Assembly: GCF_001748285.1 (NCBI RefSeq)
Contig: NZ_BDGT01000019.1
Location: forward strand, 27,584 to 91,583
Length of the DNA stretch: 64,000 nt
Direction: 5' to 3'
Source of the DNA: Thermogemmatispora onikobensis
Lineage (GTDB): Bacteria > Chloroflexota > Ktedonobacteria > Ktedonobacterales > Ktedonobacteraceae
Part shown: positions 16,548 to 26,232 of the stretch, in pieces
Layout: each line of letters opens with the position of its first letter
How positions within the stretch are numbered: the stretch's first letter is position 1
Notes under the pieces: model-generated
Database searches by the model: none
Told to the model about the DNA's origin: nothing
Seen by the model: only the letters and a program-made list of their open reading frames with translations
Program-made: the position numbers and the translations under genes

Positions 16548-17744
16548 ATGGCCCGCGCCAACCTGCTCATCGGCCAGTCAGGAGGCGCCACCGCTGTGAT
16601 CAACGCCAGCCTGGTCGGAGCCGTAGAGGCCGCGCTGGCGAGTGAGCGAGTGGCCAATGTCTACGGCATGCTCCACGGCATCGAAGGCTTCCTCAAAGAG
16701 GAGCTGATCGACCTGGGCCGCCAACCGGCGGAGCTGTGGCCGCGCCTGCGCGAGACGCCTTCCGCCGCCCTGGGAACCTGCCGCTATCGCCTGCGCGACG
16801 AGGACCTGGAGCGCGCCTTAGCGCTGCTGCGCCGCTACGAGATCCGCTATCTGCTCTACATTGGCGGCAACGACTCAGCGGATACGCTCCACCGCCTGGC
16901 TCTCGCCGCCCAAGACAGCGGCTACGAGCTGCAGGCGATCAGCATTCCCAAAACCATCGACAACGATTTGCCGCTGACCGACCACTGTCCCGGCTACGGC
17001 AGCGCCGCCCGCTTCATCGCTCTGACGACACTCGATTCGAGCCTCAATACGTCCTCTATTCCCTGGCACTACCCCGTCAAGGTGATCGAGACGATGGGAC
17101 GCGACGCGGGTTGGCTGGCCGCGGCCTCGGCGCTGCTCAAGGAGGACGAAAGCGAGCCACCGCACCTGATCCTGGTGCCCGAGCGTCCTTTTCGCCGGAA
17201 CGAGTTTCTGGCCCGTGTCGAAGCCATTCAGCGCCGCCTGGGCTACGTCGTGGTCGTGGTAGCCGAAACGGTCCGCGACGAGAGCGGGCGCCCGCTGGGC
17301 AGCCTGGGCGCCCTGGGAGTCGACGCCTTCGGCCATCCCCTGCTCAGCGGCGCTGCCCAATATCTGGTAGAATCAGTCAGAAGCCAGCTCGGCCTGCGGG
17401 CACGCTTCGATAAGCCCGGCGATTTGCAGCGGATGGCCAGCGCCTACGTCTCGCCAGTCGATCGCGCGGAGGCGCTGCTGGTGGGACGCCAGGCTGTCCT
17501 GGCCGCGCTTGCAGGGGAGAGTGACCAGATGGTAACCTTGCAACGCGAGGAGGGACCAGTCTATGGCTGCACAACCGGCCTGGCTCCGCTGGCGGCGATT
17601 GCCAATGAGAAGCGCTGTCTGCCAGCCGAGTATCTGGACGAAAATGGGATGATGATCACAGAGGCCTTTCGACGCTATGCGCTGCCATTGCTGGGTGAGC
17701 TTCCACCGCGCTATGCGCAGCTTGCGCCCATAAAGGTCAGGTGA
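16548..17744 (+). CDS. 6-phosphofructokinase, PPi-type (diphosphate--fructose-6-phosphate phosphotransferase)
   Basis: A 398-residue group-III phosphofructokinase. It has the nucleotide/PPi loop GQSGGATAVINASL, the donor site YIGGNDSADT, the substrate motif PKTIDNDLPLTDHCPGYGSA and METMGRDAGWLA-like VIETMGRDAGWLAAAS. In ATP-dependent enzymes the donor site reads GGDGS, and an Asp in the fourth position (GGND) is the known marker of PPi use. So a reversible PPi-dependent enzyme is likely. The ATG at 16548 was chosen. A TTG at 16539, five bases after GGGGG, is equally possible. It is first in a four-gene operon. Confidence 0.9.
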   Translation: MARANLLIGQSGGATAVINASLVGAVEAALASERVANVYGMLHGIEGFLKEELIDLGRQPAELWPRLRETPSAALGTCRYRLRDEDLERALALLRRYEIRYLLYIGGNDSADTLHRLALAAQDSGYELQAISIPKTIDNDLPLTDHCPGYGSAARFIALTTLDSSLNTSSIPWHYPVKVIETMGRDAGWLAAASALLKEDESEPPHLILVPERPFRRNEFLARVEAIQRRLGYVVVVVAETVRDESGRPLGSLGALGVDAFGHPLLSGAAQYLVESVRSQLGLRARFDKPGDLQRMASAYVSPVDRAEALLVGRQAVLAALAGESDQMVTLQREEGPVYGCTTGLAPLAAIANEKRCLPAEYLDENGMMITEAFRRYALPLLGELPPRYAQLAPIKVR

Positions 17745-17757
17745 AAGAAGAAAGACA

Positions 17758-18939
17758 ATGGGGTCATTGAAACGCGCAATTCTGGTTGTACTGGATGGCG
17801 TTGGGGCTGGAGCTAATCCTGATGCGGCGGCCTACGGCGATGAGGGCGCCAGCTCGCTGGAGCACTGCGCCCAGGCCGTCGGCGGGCTGGAGCTGCCCAA
17901 CCTGGGCCGCGCCGGCTTCGGCAACATCACGCCGATCCTGGGTACGCCTCCGAGGGCTGACGCCGACGGCTCGTGGGGCCGCATGAGCGAGCAGGGAGCC
18001 GGCAAGGACAGCACAACCGGCCACTGGGAGATCACCGGGCTGATCCTGCGCCAACCCTTCCCAACCTACCCACATGGCTTCCCGTCCGAACTGATCGCCC
18101 GCTTCGAGGCAGCCATCGGACGCAAGGTCCTGGGCAACAAGCCTGCCTCGGGCACCGAGATCATCAAAGAGCTGGGCGAGGAGCATCTGCGCACCGGCTA
18201 CCCAATCGTCTATACCTCAGCCGACAGCGTCTTCCAGATCGCCGCTCACCAGGATGTGATTCCCCTGGAGGAGCTGTATCGCATCTGCCAGATCGCACGC
18301 TCGCTGCTGGTCGGCGAGCACGCCGTGGGGCGCGTCATCGCTCGCCCCTTCACCGGTACACCCGGCCACTTCGTGCGCACCGAGCACCGGCGTGACTACT
18401 CGCTGCCGCCCACCGGCCCTACCCTCCTCGACCATCTGCAGGCCCGTGGCTACTCCGTCATCGGCCTCGGCAAGATCGAGGATCTCTTTGCCGGGCGGGG
18501 CCTGACTGCCAGCGAGCACACTGAGACCAATCGCGCTGGCATGGAGGCCGCCCTGCGCTGGCTAGAGCGCGATTTTACTGGCCTGCTCTTTGTCAATCTG
18601 GTGGAATTTGACCAGCTGTGGGGCCACCGGCGCGATAGCCACGGCTACGCTCAGGCTCTGCGCGCGGTCGACCACTGGTTCGGCCTCGTACGCCAGCGCC
18701 TCCAGCCGGGCGACGCCCTCTTCTTCACCGGCGACCACGGCGTTGATCCAACCTACCGCGGTACCGACCATACGCGCGAACAGGTACCGCTGCTGGCCTA
18801 CGGACCAGCCGTGCACCCCGGCCTCGATCTGGGAGTGCGCGCCACCTTCGCCGATCTGGGACAGACTATCGCTCAGGCCTTCAACGTCGAGCCGCTGGCC
18901 GCCGGCACCAGCTTTGCACAGGAACTGGGACTGCTATGA
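17758..18939 (+). CDS. deoB: Phosphopentomutase
   Basis: It interconverts ribose-1-phosphate (or deoxyribose-1-P) and ribose-5-phosphate. The 393-residue product belongs to the alkaline-phosphatase superfamily: AILVVLDGVGAGANPDA holds the first metal Asp, GKDSTTGHWEI the active Thr, and TGDHGVDPTYRGTDHTRE the C-terminal metal site (DH, H). Length is normal for the family. It starts 13 nt after the PFK gene and its stop overlaps the next start. With the divergent nucleoside hydrolase it links nucleosides to central sugar phosphates. Confidence 0.95.
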   Translation: MGSLKRAILVVLDGVGAGANPDAAAYGDEGASSLEHCAQAVGGLELPNLGRAGFGNITPILGTPPRADADGSWGRMSEQGAGKDSTTGHWEITGLILRQPFPTYPHGFPSELIARFEAAIGRKVLGNKPASGTEIIKELGEEHLRTGYPIVYTSADSVFQIAAHQDVIPLEELYRICQIARSLLVGEHAVGRVIARPFTGTPGHFVRTEHRRDYSLPPTGPTLLDHLQARGYSVIGLGKIEDLFAGRGLTASEHTETNRAGMEAALRWLERDFTGLLFVNLVEFDQLWGHRRDSHGYAQALRAVDHWFGLVRQRLQPGDALFFTGDHGVDPTYRGTDHTREQVPLLAYGPAVHPGLDLGVRATFADLGQTIAQAFNVEPLAAGTSFAQELGLL

Positions 18940-19499
18940 CCGATCGACAACTGCGGAACGATGCTTACCCGCTCCTGCATGGGGAGCGCGTCTATCTGCG
19001 CCGCCCCCAGCAGAGCGACGCGCCCCTGGTCTTCGCCTGGGAGCGCGATGACGAGGTGTGGCGCTACGATCCCCACCGGCCCTACTCGGAGACCCTGGAG
19101 GAGTTCTTGCCGATCTTCGAGCGCAATTATGTGATAGGCAATGGACGCCAGTTCTGGTTTATCATAGAGGACGAACATCACGTTCCTATCGGGACCATCA
19201 CTTACTTCAACCTGGATTACCGCCTGCGCCAGGCCGAGATCGGCCTCGGCCTCGGCGAGAAGAGCCGCTGGGGTCAGGGCTACGGCCCGGAGGCCATCCG
19301 CACGCTGGTTCGCTACCTCTTCGAGACGCTCGGCCTGGTGCGCGTCTATGCCGAAACCGCTCAGGCCAATCAACCGGCCAGACGAGCCTTTGCCAAGGCC
19401 GGCTTTACTGAGGTCGGCCAGATCTTCGATCCGCGCAGCACCGGGGCCCCCTGGATGCTGCTGGAAATCGTCAAAACAGAGGAAACTGGAGCCTCATGA
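18936..19499 (+). CDS. GNAT N-acetyltransferase (RimJ/RimL type)
   Basis: A 187-residue single GNAT domain. It begins with the RimJ-like strand GERVYLRRPQQSDAPLVFAW and has the acetyl-CoA segment EIGLGLGEKSRWGQGYGPEA, then VRVYAETAQANQPARRAFAK, the usual helix-strand end. The ATGA start overlaps the deoB stop and the next gene overlaps its stop in the same way, so it is translated with both. Acceptor (protein N-terminus, small molecule) is unknown, and the operon context does not settle it. Confidence 0.88.
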   Translation: MTDRQLRNDAYPLLHGERVYLRRPQQSDAPLVFAWERDDEVWRYDPHRPYSETLEEFLPIFERNYVIGNGRQFWFIIEDEHHVPIGTITYFNLDYRLRQAEIGLGLGEKSRWGQGYGPEAIRTLVRYLFETLGLVRVYAETAQANQPARRAFAKAGFTEVGQIFDPRSTGAPWMLLEIVKTEETGAS

Positions 19500-20866
19500 G
19501 CACAACACCGTCTTCTCAGATACCGATAGATCCGAGCATCTTTAAAGCCTACGACGTGCGCGGGATCTATGGCCGCGACCTGACCGACGAGGCAGCTTAT
19601 ATCATCGGGCGGGCCGCCGCCCTCTACCTGGGTGTGCCCGAGATCGCCGTGGGACGCGATATGCGCCTCTCGTCACCAGCGCTGGCCACGGCCCTGATCC
19701 GCGGGATCACCGACCAGGGCGTCAACGCGATCGAGCTGGGCCTGACCACCACCGATGAACTCTACTTCGCCGTCGGGAAGTTCAATTATCCAGCAGGTGT
19801 GATGATCACGGCCTCTCATAACCCCGGCGAGTACAACGGCATGAAGTTCTGCCGGGCCCAGGCGGCTCCGATCAGCTTGGATAGCGGCCTAGCCGAGATC
19901 CGCGATCTGGCGCTGCGCGGTCAGTTCCCTGAGCCAGCGCACAAAGGTCAGGTCATCCAGCGCGATGTGACCGACGACTACGTGGCGCACGCCCTCTCAT
20001 TCATCGATGTCAGCAAGGTCAGGCCACTCAAGGTGGTCATCGACGCCGGCAACGGCATGGCCGGCCTGATCATGCCGCGCGTCTTCCAGCATCTGCCCTG
20101 CGAGTTGATCCCTCTCTACTTCGAGCTGGATGGCCACTTCCCGAATCACCCGGCCAGCCCGATCGAACCAGAGAATATGGTCGATGTGCAGCGCAAGGTC
20201 CGCGAAGTGGGGGCCGATTTGGGCGCCGCCTTCGATGGCGATGCCGATCGCATGTTCCCCGTCGATGAGCAGGGCAACGTCATCGATGGATCAATGGTGA
20301 CCGCTCTGGTAGCCCAGAGTCTCTTGCGCAAGCATCCGGGGTCGACCATCCTTTACAACCTGATCGTCTCGCGTAGCGTGCCCGAGCTGATCGAGCGCCT
20401 GGGGGGGAAGGCCGTGCGCACGCGCGTGGGGCACTCCTATATCAAGGCCCAGATGCGCGAGCTGAACGCCATCTTCGGCGGCGAGCACTCTGGCCATTTC
20501 TACTTCCGCGATAACTGGTACGCCGATTCTGGCTTGATCGCCTTCCTGCTGCTGCTCGAACTGGTCTCTATCGAGAATAAGCCGCTCTCGGAGCTGATCA
20601 AGCCGCTCAATACGCGCGTGCGCAGCGGCGAGATCAATAGCCGCGTCAGCGATGTTCAGGGAAAGCTAGAGGCCCTGGTCGAACGCTACGGTCCCCAGGC
20701 GCGTTCGGTCGATCGGCTCGATGGCATCACGCTCGATTTCGGCGACTGGTGGTTCAATGTGCGTCCCTCGAATACGGAGCCGCTCCTGCGCTTGAATGTG
20801 GAGGCCAATACGCGCGAGCTGATGGAGGCCAAGCGCGACGAGCTGCTGGCCTTTATCCGCTCCTGA
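19496..20866 (+). CDS. manB: Phosphomannomutase/phosphoglucomutase
   Basis: An alpha-D-phosphohexomutase of 456 residues that moves phosphate between C1 and C6 of glucose or mannose through a phosphoserine. All four active-site loops are present: TASHNPGEYNG with the catalytic Ser, the metal loop DGDADR, the sugar loop GGEHSGHFYFRDNW and the phosphate-binding RPSNTEPLLRL. It is the last gene of the operon. A strong hairpin at 20949-20994 follows. The bifunctional PMM/PGM class is most likely from the EHSGH loop. The symbol is by family only. Confidence 0.93.
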   Translation: MSTTPSSQIPIDPSIFKAYDVRGIYGRDLTDEAAYIIGRAAALYLGVPEIAVGRDMRLSSPALATALIRGITDQGVNAIELGLTTTDELYFAVGKFNYPAGVMITASHNPGEYNGMKFCRAQAAPISLDSGLAEIRDLALRGQFPEPAHKGQVIQRDVTDDYVAHALSFIDVSKVRPLKVVIDAGNGMAGLIMPRVFQHLPCELIPLYFELDGHFPNHPASPIEPENMVDVQRKVREVGADLGAAFDGDADRMFPVDEQGNVIDGSMVTALVAQSLLRKHPGSTILYNLIVSRSVPELIERLGGKAVRTRVGHSYIKAQMRELNAIFGGEHSGHFYFRDNWYADSGLIAFLLLLELVSIENKPLSELIKPLNTRVRSGEINSRVSDVQGKLEALVERYGPQARSVDRLDGITLDFGDWWFNVRPSNTEPLLRLNVEANTRELMEAKRDELLAFIRS

Positions 20867-20948
20867 GCACTTCGGCTGCGCTTCTGACGGGCGGAGGCCA
20901 CTACCGATAAAGATGGCGCTCTTCCGTTCAGAAAAGAACTCAGACAGG

Positions 20949-20994
20949 CGCGGGCAAGCTGCCCCCGTTTCGCCAGGGGAGCGGCTTGCCCGCG
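20949..20994. terminator. Hairpin between convergent genes
   Basis: Arms CGCGGGCAAGC (20949-20959) and GCTTGCCCGCG (20984-20994) pair perfectly, with CCCC/GGGG inside the loop. It lies between the convergent phosphohexomutase and DUF4352-like genes and probably ends both. There is no T-run on the plus strand and only a weak one on the minus strand. Confidence 0.55.
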
Positions 20995-21054
20995 GGCGGC
21001 GAACCCGGGCCAGGCGGCTGACGGCCCTCATCGCCCTTCGTTGCGAGACGCCAC

Positions 21055-22116
21055 TCAAAGCTGCACAGTGTAATCGTTGCCGCCCTGACCATACTGGTAG
21101 AGGAAGCGTAAGGTGAGACTATGCAGGCCCGCCGGGGCACTGAACATCACACGGCCCTTTACCTGATGCGCACCCGGCTGGAAGCTGGTGGGCAGGGTGC
21201 TATCAAGCGGAGCCCGCACATTACCATCGAGGACCAGGCGCAAGTAGTCGAAGCCTGGCCCGGGATTGATGGCCACCCCATTGGGGTTGTCAACGCGAAA
21301 GTTGAAGATGTAGTACTGCTGACCAGCTTTGACTTGGCCCCAGCCACTATAAGCAAACTGGCGCTCCACACTGACCAGGTGATAGGTCAGATAGAGACCC
21401 GGTTGCGCATTATAGGTGTAGGAGATGGAGAGGTTCTGAGGATAGACTTTGCCGCTATAGCTGGCCGCATCAAAGGGACCGCTGAAAGGGATGACGACCA
21501 GCGACTCGTTGAGCGTGGTTGAGCCAAGCTGGAGCTTGAGTTGCTCCAGCCGGGTTCCCCGGGGAACGGGGAAATCTAGCCAGCCATCGGCGCTCTTGCC
21601 GGGCGCCAGGGCTACCGCCAGACCAACATTGCTCGGCGCGATCGGCTTCTGGCCTGGGACCAGAAGACGAGCAGCATCATAGTAGATGACCGAGATTTGG
21701 GTACTTCCCTCATTCACTACGTGGAGATGGAGACGCACCTGGGCCGGCCCGGGCCGGATCAGGTCGTCGCCAAAGGCACTGGCATATTGGGCATCAACCA
21801 CCTGGAAAGTTAGGCCGGCATAGGGCGCCGCCCGGGCTACGCGCAGAGTGGTAATGGCCGGGGCCGGCGTTGTGGTCTCCGGGGCAAGTTCGAGGCTGTG
21901 CAGCCAGCCCCAGACGAAGAGCCCCGTGCCCCCCAGGGCGAGCAGAGCCACAATTAAGACCAACGCCAGCCAGAGACGCTGCCACGACGGTTTTTCCTCA
22001 CCAGGACCCGGACGCCGTTTGCTGCCCGGACCAGCCTCCGGGCGTGGAGGACGCTCCGGCGCTGGCCACGGGCCAGAGTGCCCAGTTGGAGAAGCCAGAG
22101 AATGGAGATCAGACAT
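21055..22116 (-). CDS. Membrane-anchored extracytoplasmic protein, DUF4352-like
   Basis: A 353-residue protein. Residues 1-50 are cytoplasmic and Pro/Arg-rich, one membrane helix follows (WLALVLIVALLALGGTGLFV, about residues 54-73), and the rest would lie outside. The outer part looks like two beta-sandwich repeats. The first (around FQVVDAQYASAF) carries sequence typical of DUF4352 telokin-like domains (VNEGSTQISVIYYDAA, DGWLDFPVPRGT). The second (around YSGWGQVKAGQQYYIFNFRV) shows a similar pattern. No catalytic motif is seen. The start at 22116 is favoured over 22233, with GAGGGGG some distance upstream. Confidence 0.65.
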   Translation of the reverse strand: MSDLHSLASPTGHSGPWPAPERPPRPEAGPGSKRRPGPGEEKPSWQRLWLALVLIVALLALGGTGLFVWGWLHSLELAPETTTPAPAITTLRVARAAPYAGLTFQVVDAQYASAFGDDLIRPGPAQVRLHLHVVNEGSTQISVIYYDAARLLVPGQKPIAPSNVGLAVALAPGKSADGWLDFPVPRGTRLEQLKLQLGSTTLNESLVVIPFSGPFDAASYSGKVYPQNLSISYTYNAQPGLYLTYHLVSVERQFAYSGWGQVKAGQQYYIFNFRVDNPNGVAINPGPGFDYLRLVLDGNVRAPLDSTLPTSFQPGAHQVKGRVMFSAPAGLHSLTLRFLYQYGQGGNDYTVQL

Positions 22117-22678
22117 ACGAACCGTTTTGCCCCCTCTTTTGCTCGCTTTAGAGAACGTTCTTCCTCGCTTTTTTGGCCCCTGGGAGAGCCGTTCAGGTAT
22201 TTCTACTATAGAAAAGAACCGAACCACTGCCATTGTAGCAGGTTTCCTCAGCGTTGACAGCTTTTTCGGGCAGTGATAGCATTGGAGTTGCTCCTCTCCT
22301 CACTGCCATGCCAGACAGCCCACAGTGAAGAGAGCGAGCCAAGCGCACCGCGCGCAAGAGAGGCTGGCCTTCTGTCACGTCAAGACATCCTCGAGCGCGG
22401 TGCCCAGCCATCTATCTGATCCGATCTGCCGGCGCGCTCCGTCCGCGCCGCGCGGCTTCCGCACGCATCTGCCCCCAGCCTGGCAGCCGCTCGCCGGCTG
22501 GGGTCCGGGCAGGGTTCGAGCCAGGTCGGGCGCGGCTGGCCAGCACGCACGGTCGTTGCGACCCCCGCGCAGCGCACTCATCACTTAGAGCGCCCGCTCA
22601 GAACAGGAAAAGAGAGCAGGAAGGCAGAGGGACACCGCGCGCACGACGCAAAGGACAGACAGACAAAGGAGTACGTAT
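22117..22678. other. Promoter region and long sucC leader
   Basis: No gene is seen. A plus-strand promoter lies at 22254-22282, giving sucC a leader of about 390 nt. Within it CCCCAGCC (22473-22480) and GGCTGGGG (22496-22503) form an 8-bp hairpin. A CAGA tract (22653-22670) precedes the ribosome site. On the minus strand TACAAT (22240-22235) may be the -10 of the DUF4352-like gene. Confidence 0.5.
22254..22282 (+). promoter_or_regulatory. Probable sucCD promoter
   Basis: TTGACA at 22254-22259, 17-bp spacer, TAGCAT at 22277-22282. No other plus-strand gene lies between it and sucC. Confidence 0.5.
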
Positions 22679-23829
<1,151 letters not shown>

Positions 23830-23833
<4 letters not shown>

Positions 23834-24705
23834 GCATTCTACTCGATGAGCATACCCGTGTCATTGTCCAGGGTATTACCGGACGCGAGGGGAGCTATCA
23901 CACGACTCGCATGCTGGAGGCCGGCACGAAGGTGGTGGCCGGCGTGACACCCGGGAAGGGCGGCCAGAGCGCCTGCGGCCTGCCAGTCTTCGATACGGTG
24001 GCCGAGGCCAAGGCGGCCACCGACGCCAACGCCAGCTGTATCTTCGTCCCACCCGCCGGGGCCGCCGATGCCATCATGGAGGCCGCCAGCGCCGGCATTA
24101 AGCTGATCGTCTGCATTACTGAGTTCATTCCCGTGCTGGATACGGCCCGCGCCATGCTGGTGGTGCGCGAGCATGGGGCTACCCTGATCGGCCCGAACTG
24201 CCCCGGCCTCTGCACCCCCGGCCAGGGGAAAATCGGGATCATGCCCTACCAGATCTTTACTCCCGGCCCCGTCGGCTTCATCTCCCGCTCAGGAACACTG
24301 ACCTACGAGGTCGTGGCCCTGCTCACCGAGGCCGGCATCGGCCAGTCAACCTGCATCGGCATCGGCGGCGACCCGATCATCGGCTCAACCTTTGTCGACC
24401 ACCTGAAGCTGTTCGAGCAGGACCCGCAAACGCAGGCCGTGGTCTTCTGCGGCGAGATCGGTGGCAGCGATGAGGAGGACGCCGCCGAGTTCATCAAGAC
24501 GATGAAGAAGCCGGTGGTGGCCTTTATCTCAGGTCGTACCGCTCCTCCAGGCAAACGCATGGGCCACGCAGGCGCCATTATCTCGGGCAATACGGGCACA
24601 GCTCAGGGAAAGGTGGCAGCCCTGCAGGCCGCCGGTGTGCCAGTCGCAGAGACCATCTTCGATATTCCCGAGCTGGTCAAGACAGCCCTGGCCAGGCAGG
24701 TGTAG
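23830..24705 (+). CDS. sucD: Succinyl-CoA synthetase alpha subunit
   Basis: A 291-residue partner of SucC that binds CoA and carries the phosphohistidine. It has the CoA-binding Rossmann fold with [15 protein letters not shown] at the start, [11 protein letters not shown], and the phosphorylated His in [16 protein letters not shown] near residue 245. The ATG at 23830 overlaps the sucC stop. A longer in-frame reading from 23755 lies inside sucC and is rejected. A hairpin follows at 24753-24777. Confidence 0.97.
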
Positions 24706-24752
24706 CCTCGGCTGAGCTACGCCCTGGACAGCCTCCACGAGGAGCACTGGAT

Positions 24753-24777
24753 GGGCCGGACCTGATCAGGCCGGCCC
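24753..24777 (+). terminator. Terminator-like hairpin after sucD
   Basis: GGGCCGG (24753-24759) pairs with CCGGCCC (24771-24777), with CTGATCAG as a second self-complementary core between them. No T-run follows, so it may need Rho or only protect the 3' end. Confidence 0.45.
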
Positions 24778-24984
24778 GCACCCAATCAGCCCAGGGTCCG
24801 TTACACTACTACTCTTATTCCTGCGCGTGGGTCGCAGCCCTGGTCTCGCTCTAGCGATTCACGAGCAGCCAAGCGCAGCTACAAAGACGCTGATGCGAGG
24901 AGTGGCCCCTGGCCTCCGGCCCCCACCCCGGACAATCCCACTAGCTGGGAGCTGGGGCCAGTCCCCGCCTGGCGAAGAGGAGAG

Positions 24985-26187
24985 ATGACAACAGCACTCG
25001 TCTACGACCCGATCTTCTTAGAGCATATTACGCCGCGCCGGCACCCCGAGCGCCCCGAACGTCTGCAGCGAGCAATGGCAGTGCTGGAGGCCCTCGGCTG
25101 GCTCCAGCGGGAAGGACTGGTCCTACTCCCACCACGCGAGGCCAGCGAGGATGAGCTGGCTCTGGCCCACGATCGCCTCTACATCCGCGCAGTGCGCGCC
25201 GCGGCAGAGCGCGCCGCCCGCGAAGCCGCCGCTGGCGGACGGGTCTCCCATTTCTTTGCGCCAGAGACCTTCGTCTCCGGTCGCTCCTATGAGGCCGCGG
25301 CTAAGGCCGCCGGCGCCGGCCTCACCGCCATCGACGCCCTCTTCAAAGGCGAGATCGATAATGCCTACTGCCTGGTCCGCCCGCCCGGCCACCACGCCGA
25401 GTACGACGAGGCCCTGGGCTTCTGCCTCTTCAATAACGTTGCTATCGCCGCCCGCTACGCCATCGAGCACTATGGCCTCGAACGAGTGATGATCATCGAT
25501 TTCGATGTTCATCACGGCAATGGGACCCAGAACATCTTTTATCGTGATCCGCGCGTCCTCTACTTCTCAACCCATCAGGCCCCGTTCTATCCAGGCACAG
25601 GACGCTCGGACGAGCGCGGCGAGGGGGAGGGCCTGGGCACGACCATCAACGTGCCATTGCCGGCCACGACCGGCTTTGAGATCTATGAGCCGGTCTTTCG
25701 TCAGGTGATGGCACCCGCCGCCGACCGCTTTCAGCCACAGCTGATCCTGGTATCGGCAGGCTTCGACGCCCACTGGAAAGATCCCCTGGCTAACATGTAT
25801 CTGTCGACCGCTGGCTTCGCTCAGCTGATGATGATCATCATCGAACTGGCGAAATATCTCTGCGATGGCCGGCTGATCATGATCCAGGAGGGCGGCTACG
25901 ATCTGCAGGCAAACGCGGCCTGCGTCGCTACCAGCATTAACTTGCTGCTGGGCGACGACGCCGCTGTCGATAGCCTTGGGCCGGCCCCGGAGAAGCCTTT
26001 CCGCATCAATACGGATGTGCTCATTGCTGAGCTGCGGCGCATCCACAAGCTGACTGGCTACCGCATGCGCAATGCACCGCGGCCAGACATCGCCAGGCTA
26101 CGACGCGAGGTCAAAGGACCAGAGGCGGAGATCCCCGCCAGCGATCCCGCCAGCAGCAACGGCAAGGGAACGGATGGCAATCCCTGA
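24985..26187 (+). CDS. Histone-deacetylase-family protein (AcuC-like)
   Basis: A zinc deacetylase of the class I/II arginase-deacetylase fold, 400 residues. All catalytic elements are present: the His pair in RPPGHHAEYDEA (about residue 136), the zinc ligands in IIDFDVHHGNGTQ (about 172-177), the third ligand Asp in SAGFDAHWKDPL, and the closing EGGYD. Bacterial relatives deacetylate acetylated lysine (AcuC on acetyl-CoA synthetase), acetoin or polyamines. It is followed 45 nt later by a GNAT gene, which suggests an acetylation/deacetylation pair. The last 40 residues are a polar tail. Confidence 0.93.
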   Translation: MTTALVYDPIFLEHITPRRHPERPERLQRAMAVLEALGWLQREGLVLLPPREASEDELALAHDRLYIRAVRAAAERAAREAAAGGRVSHFFAPETFVSGRSYEAAAKAAGAGLTAIDALFKGEIDNAYCLVRPPGHHAEYDEALGFCLFNNVAIAARYAIEHYGLERVMIIDFDVHHGNGTQNIFYRDPRVLYFSTHQAPFYPGTGRSDERGEGEGLGTTINVPLPATTGFEIYEPVFRQVMAPAADRFQPQLILVSAGFDAHWKDPLANMYLSTAGFAQLMMIIIELAKYLCDGRLIMIQEGGYDLQANAACVATSINLLLGDDAAVDSLGPAPEKPFRINTDVLIAELRRIHKLTGYRMRNAPRPDIARLRREVKGPEAEIPASDPASSNGKGTDGNP

Positions 26188-26232
26188 CTGAGCGAGCCAG
26201 GGCAATGATGCCACTATGACCAAGGAGGCCCC

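Noticed and set aside
22500..22545. GGTTCGAGCC T-arm-like sequence suggesting a tRNA
   Set aside because: No matching acceptor, D-arm or anticodon stem around it.
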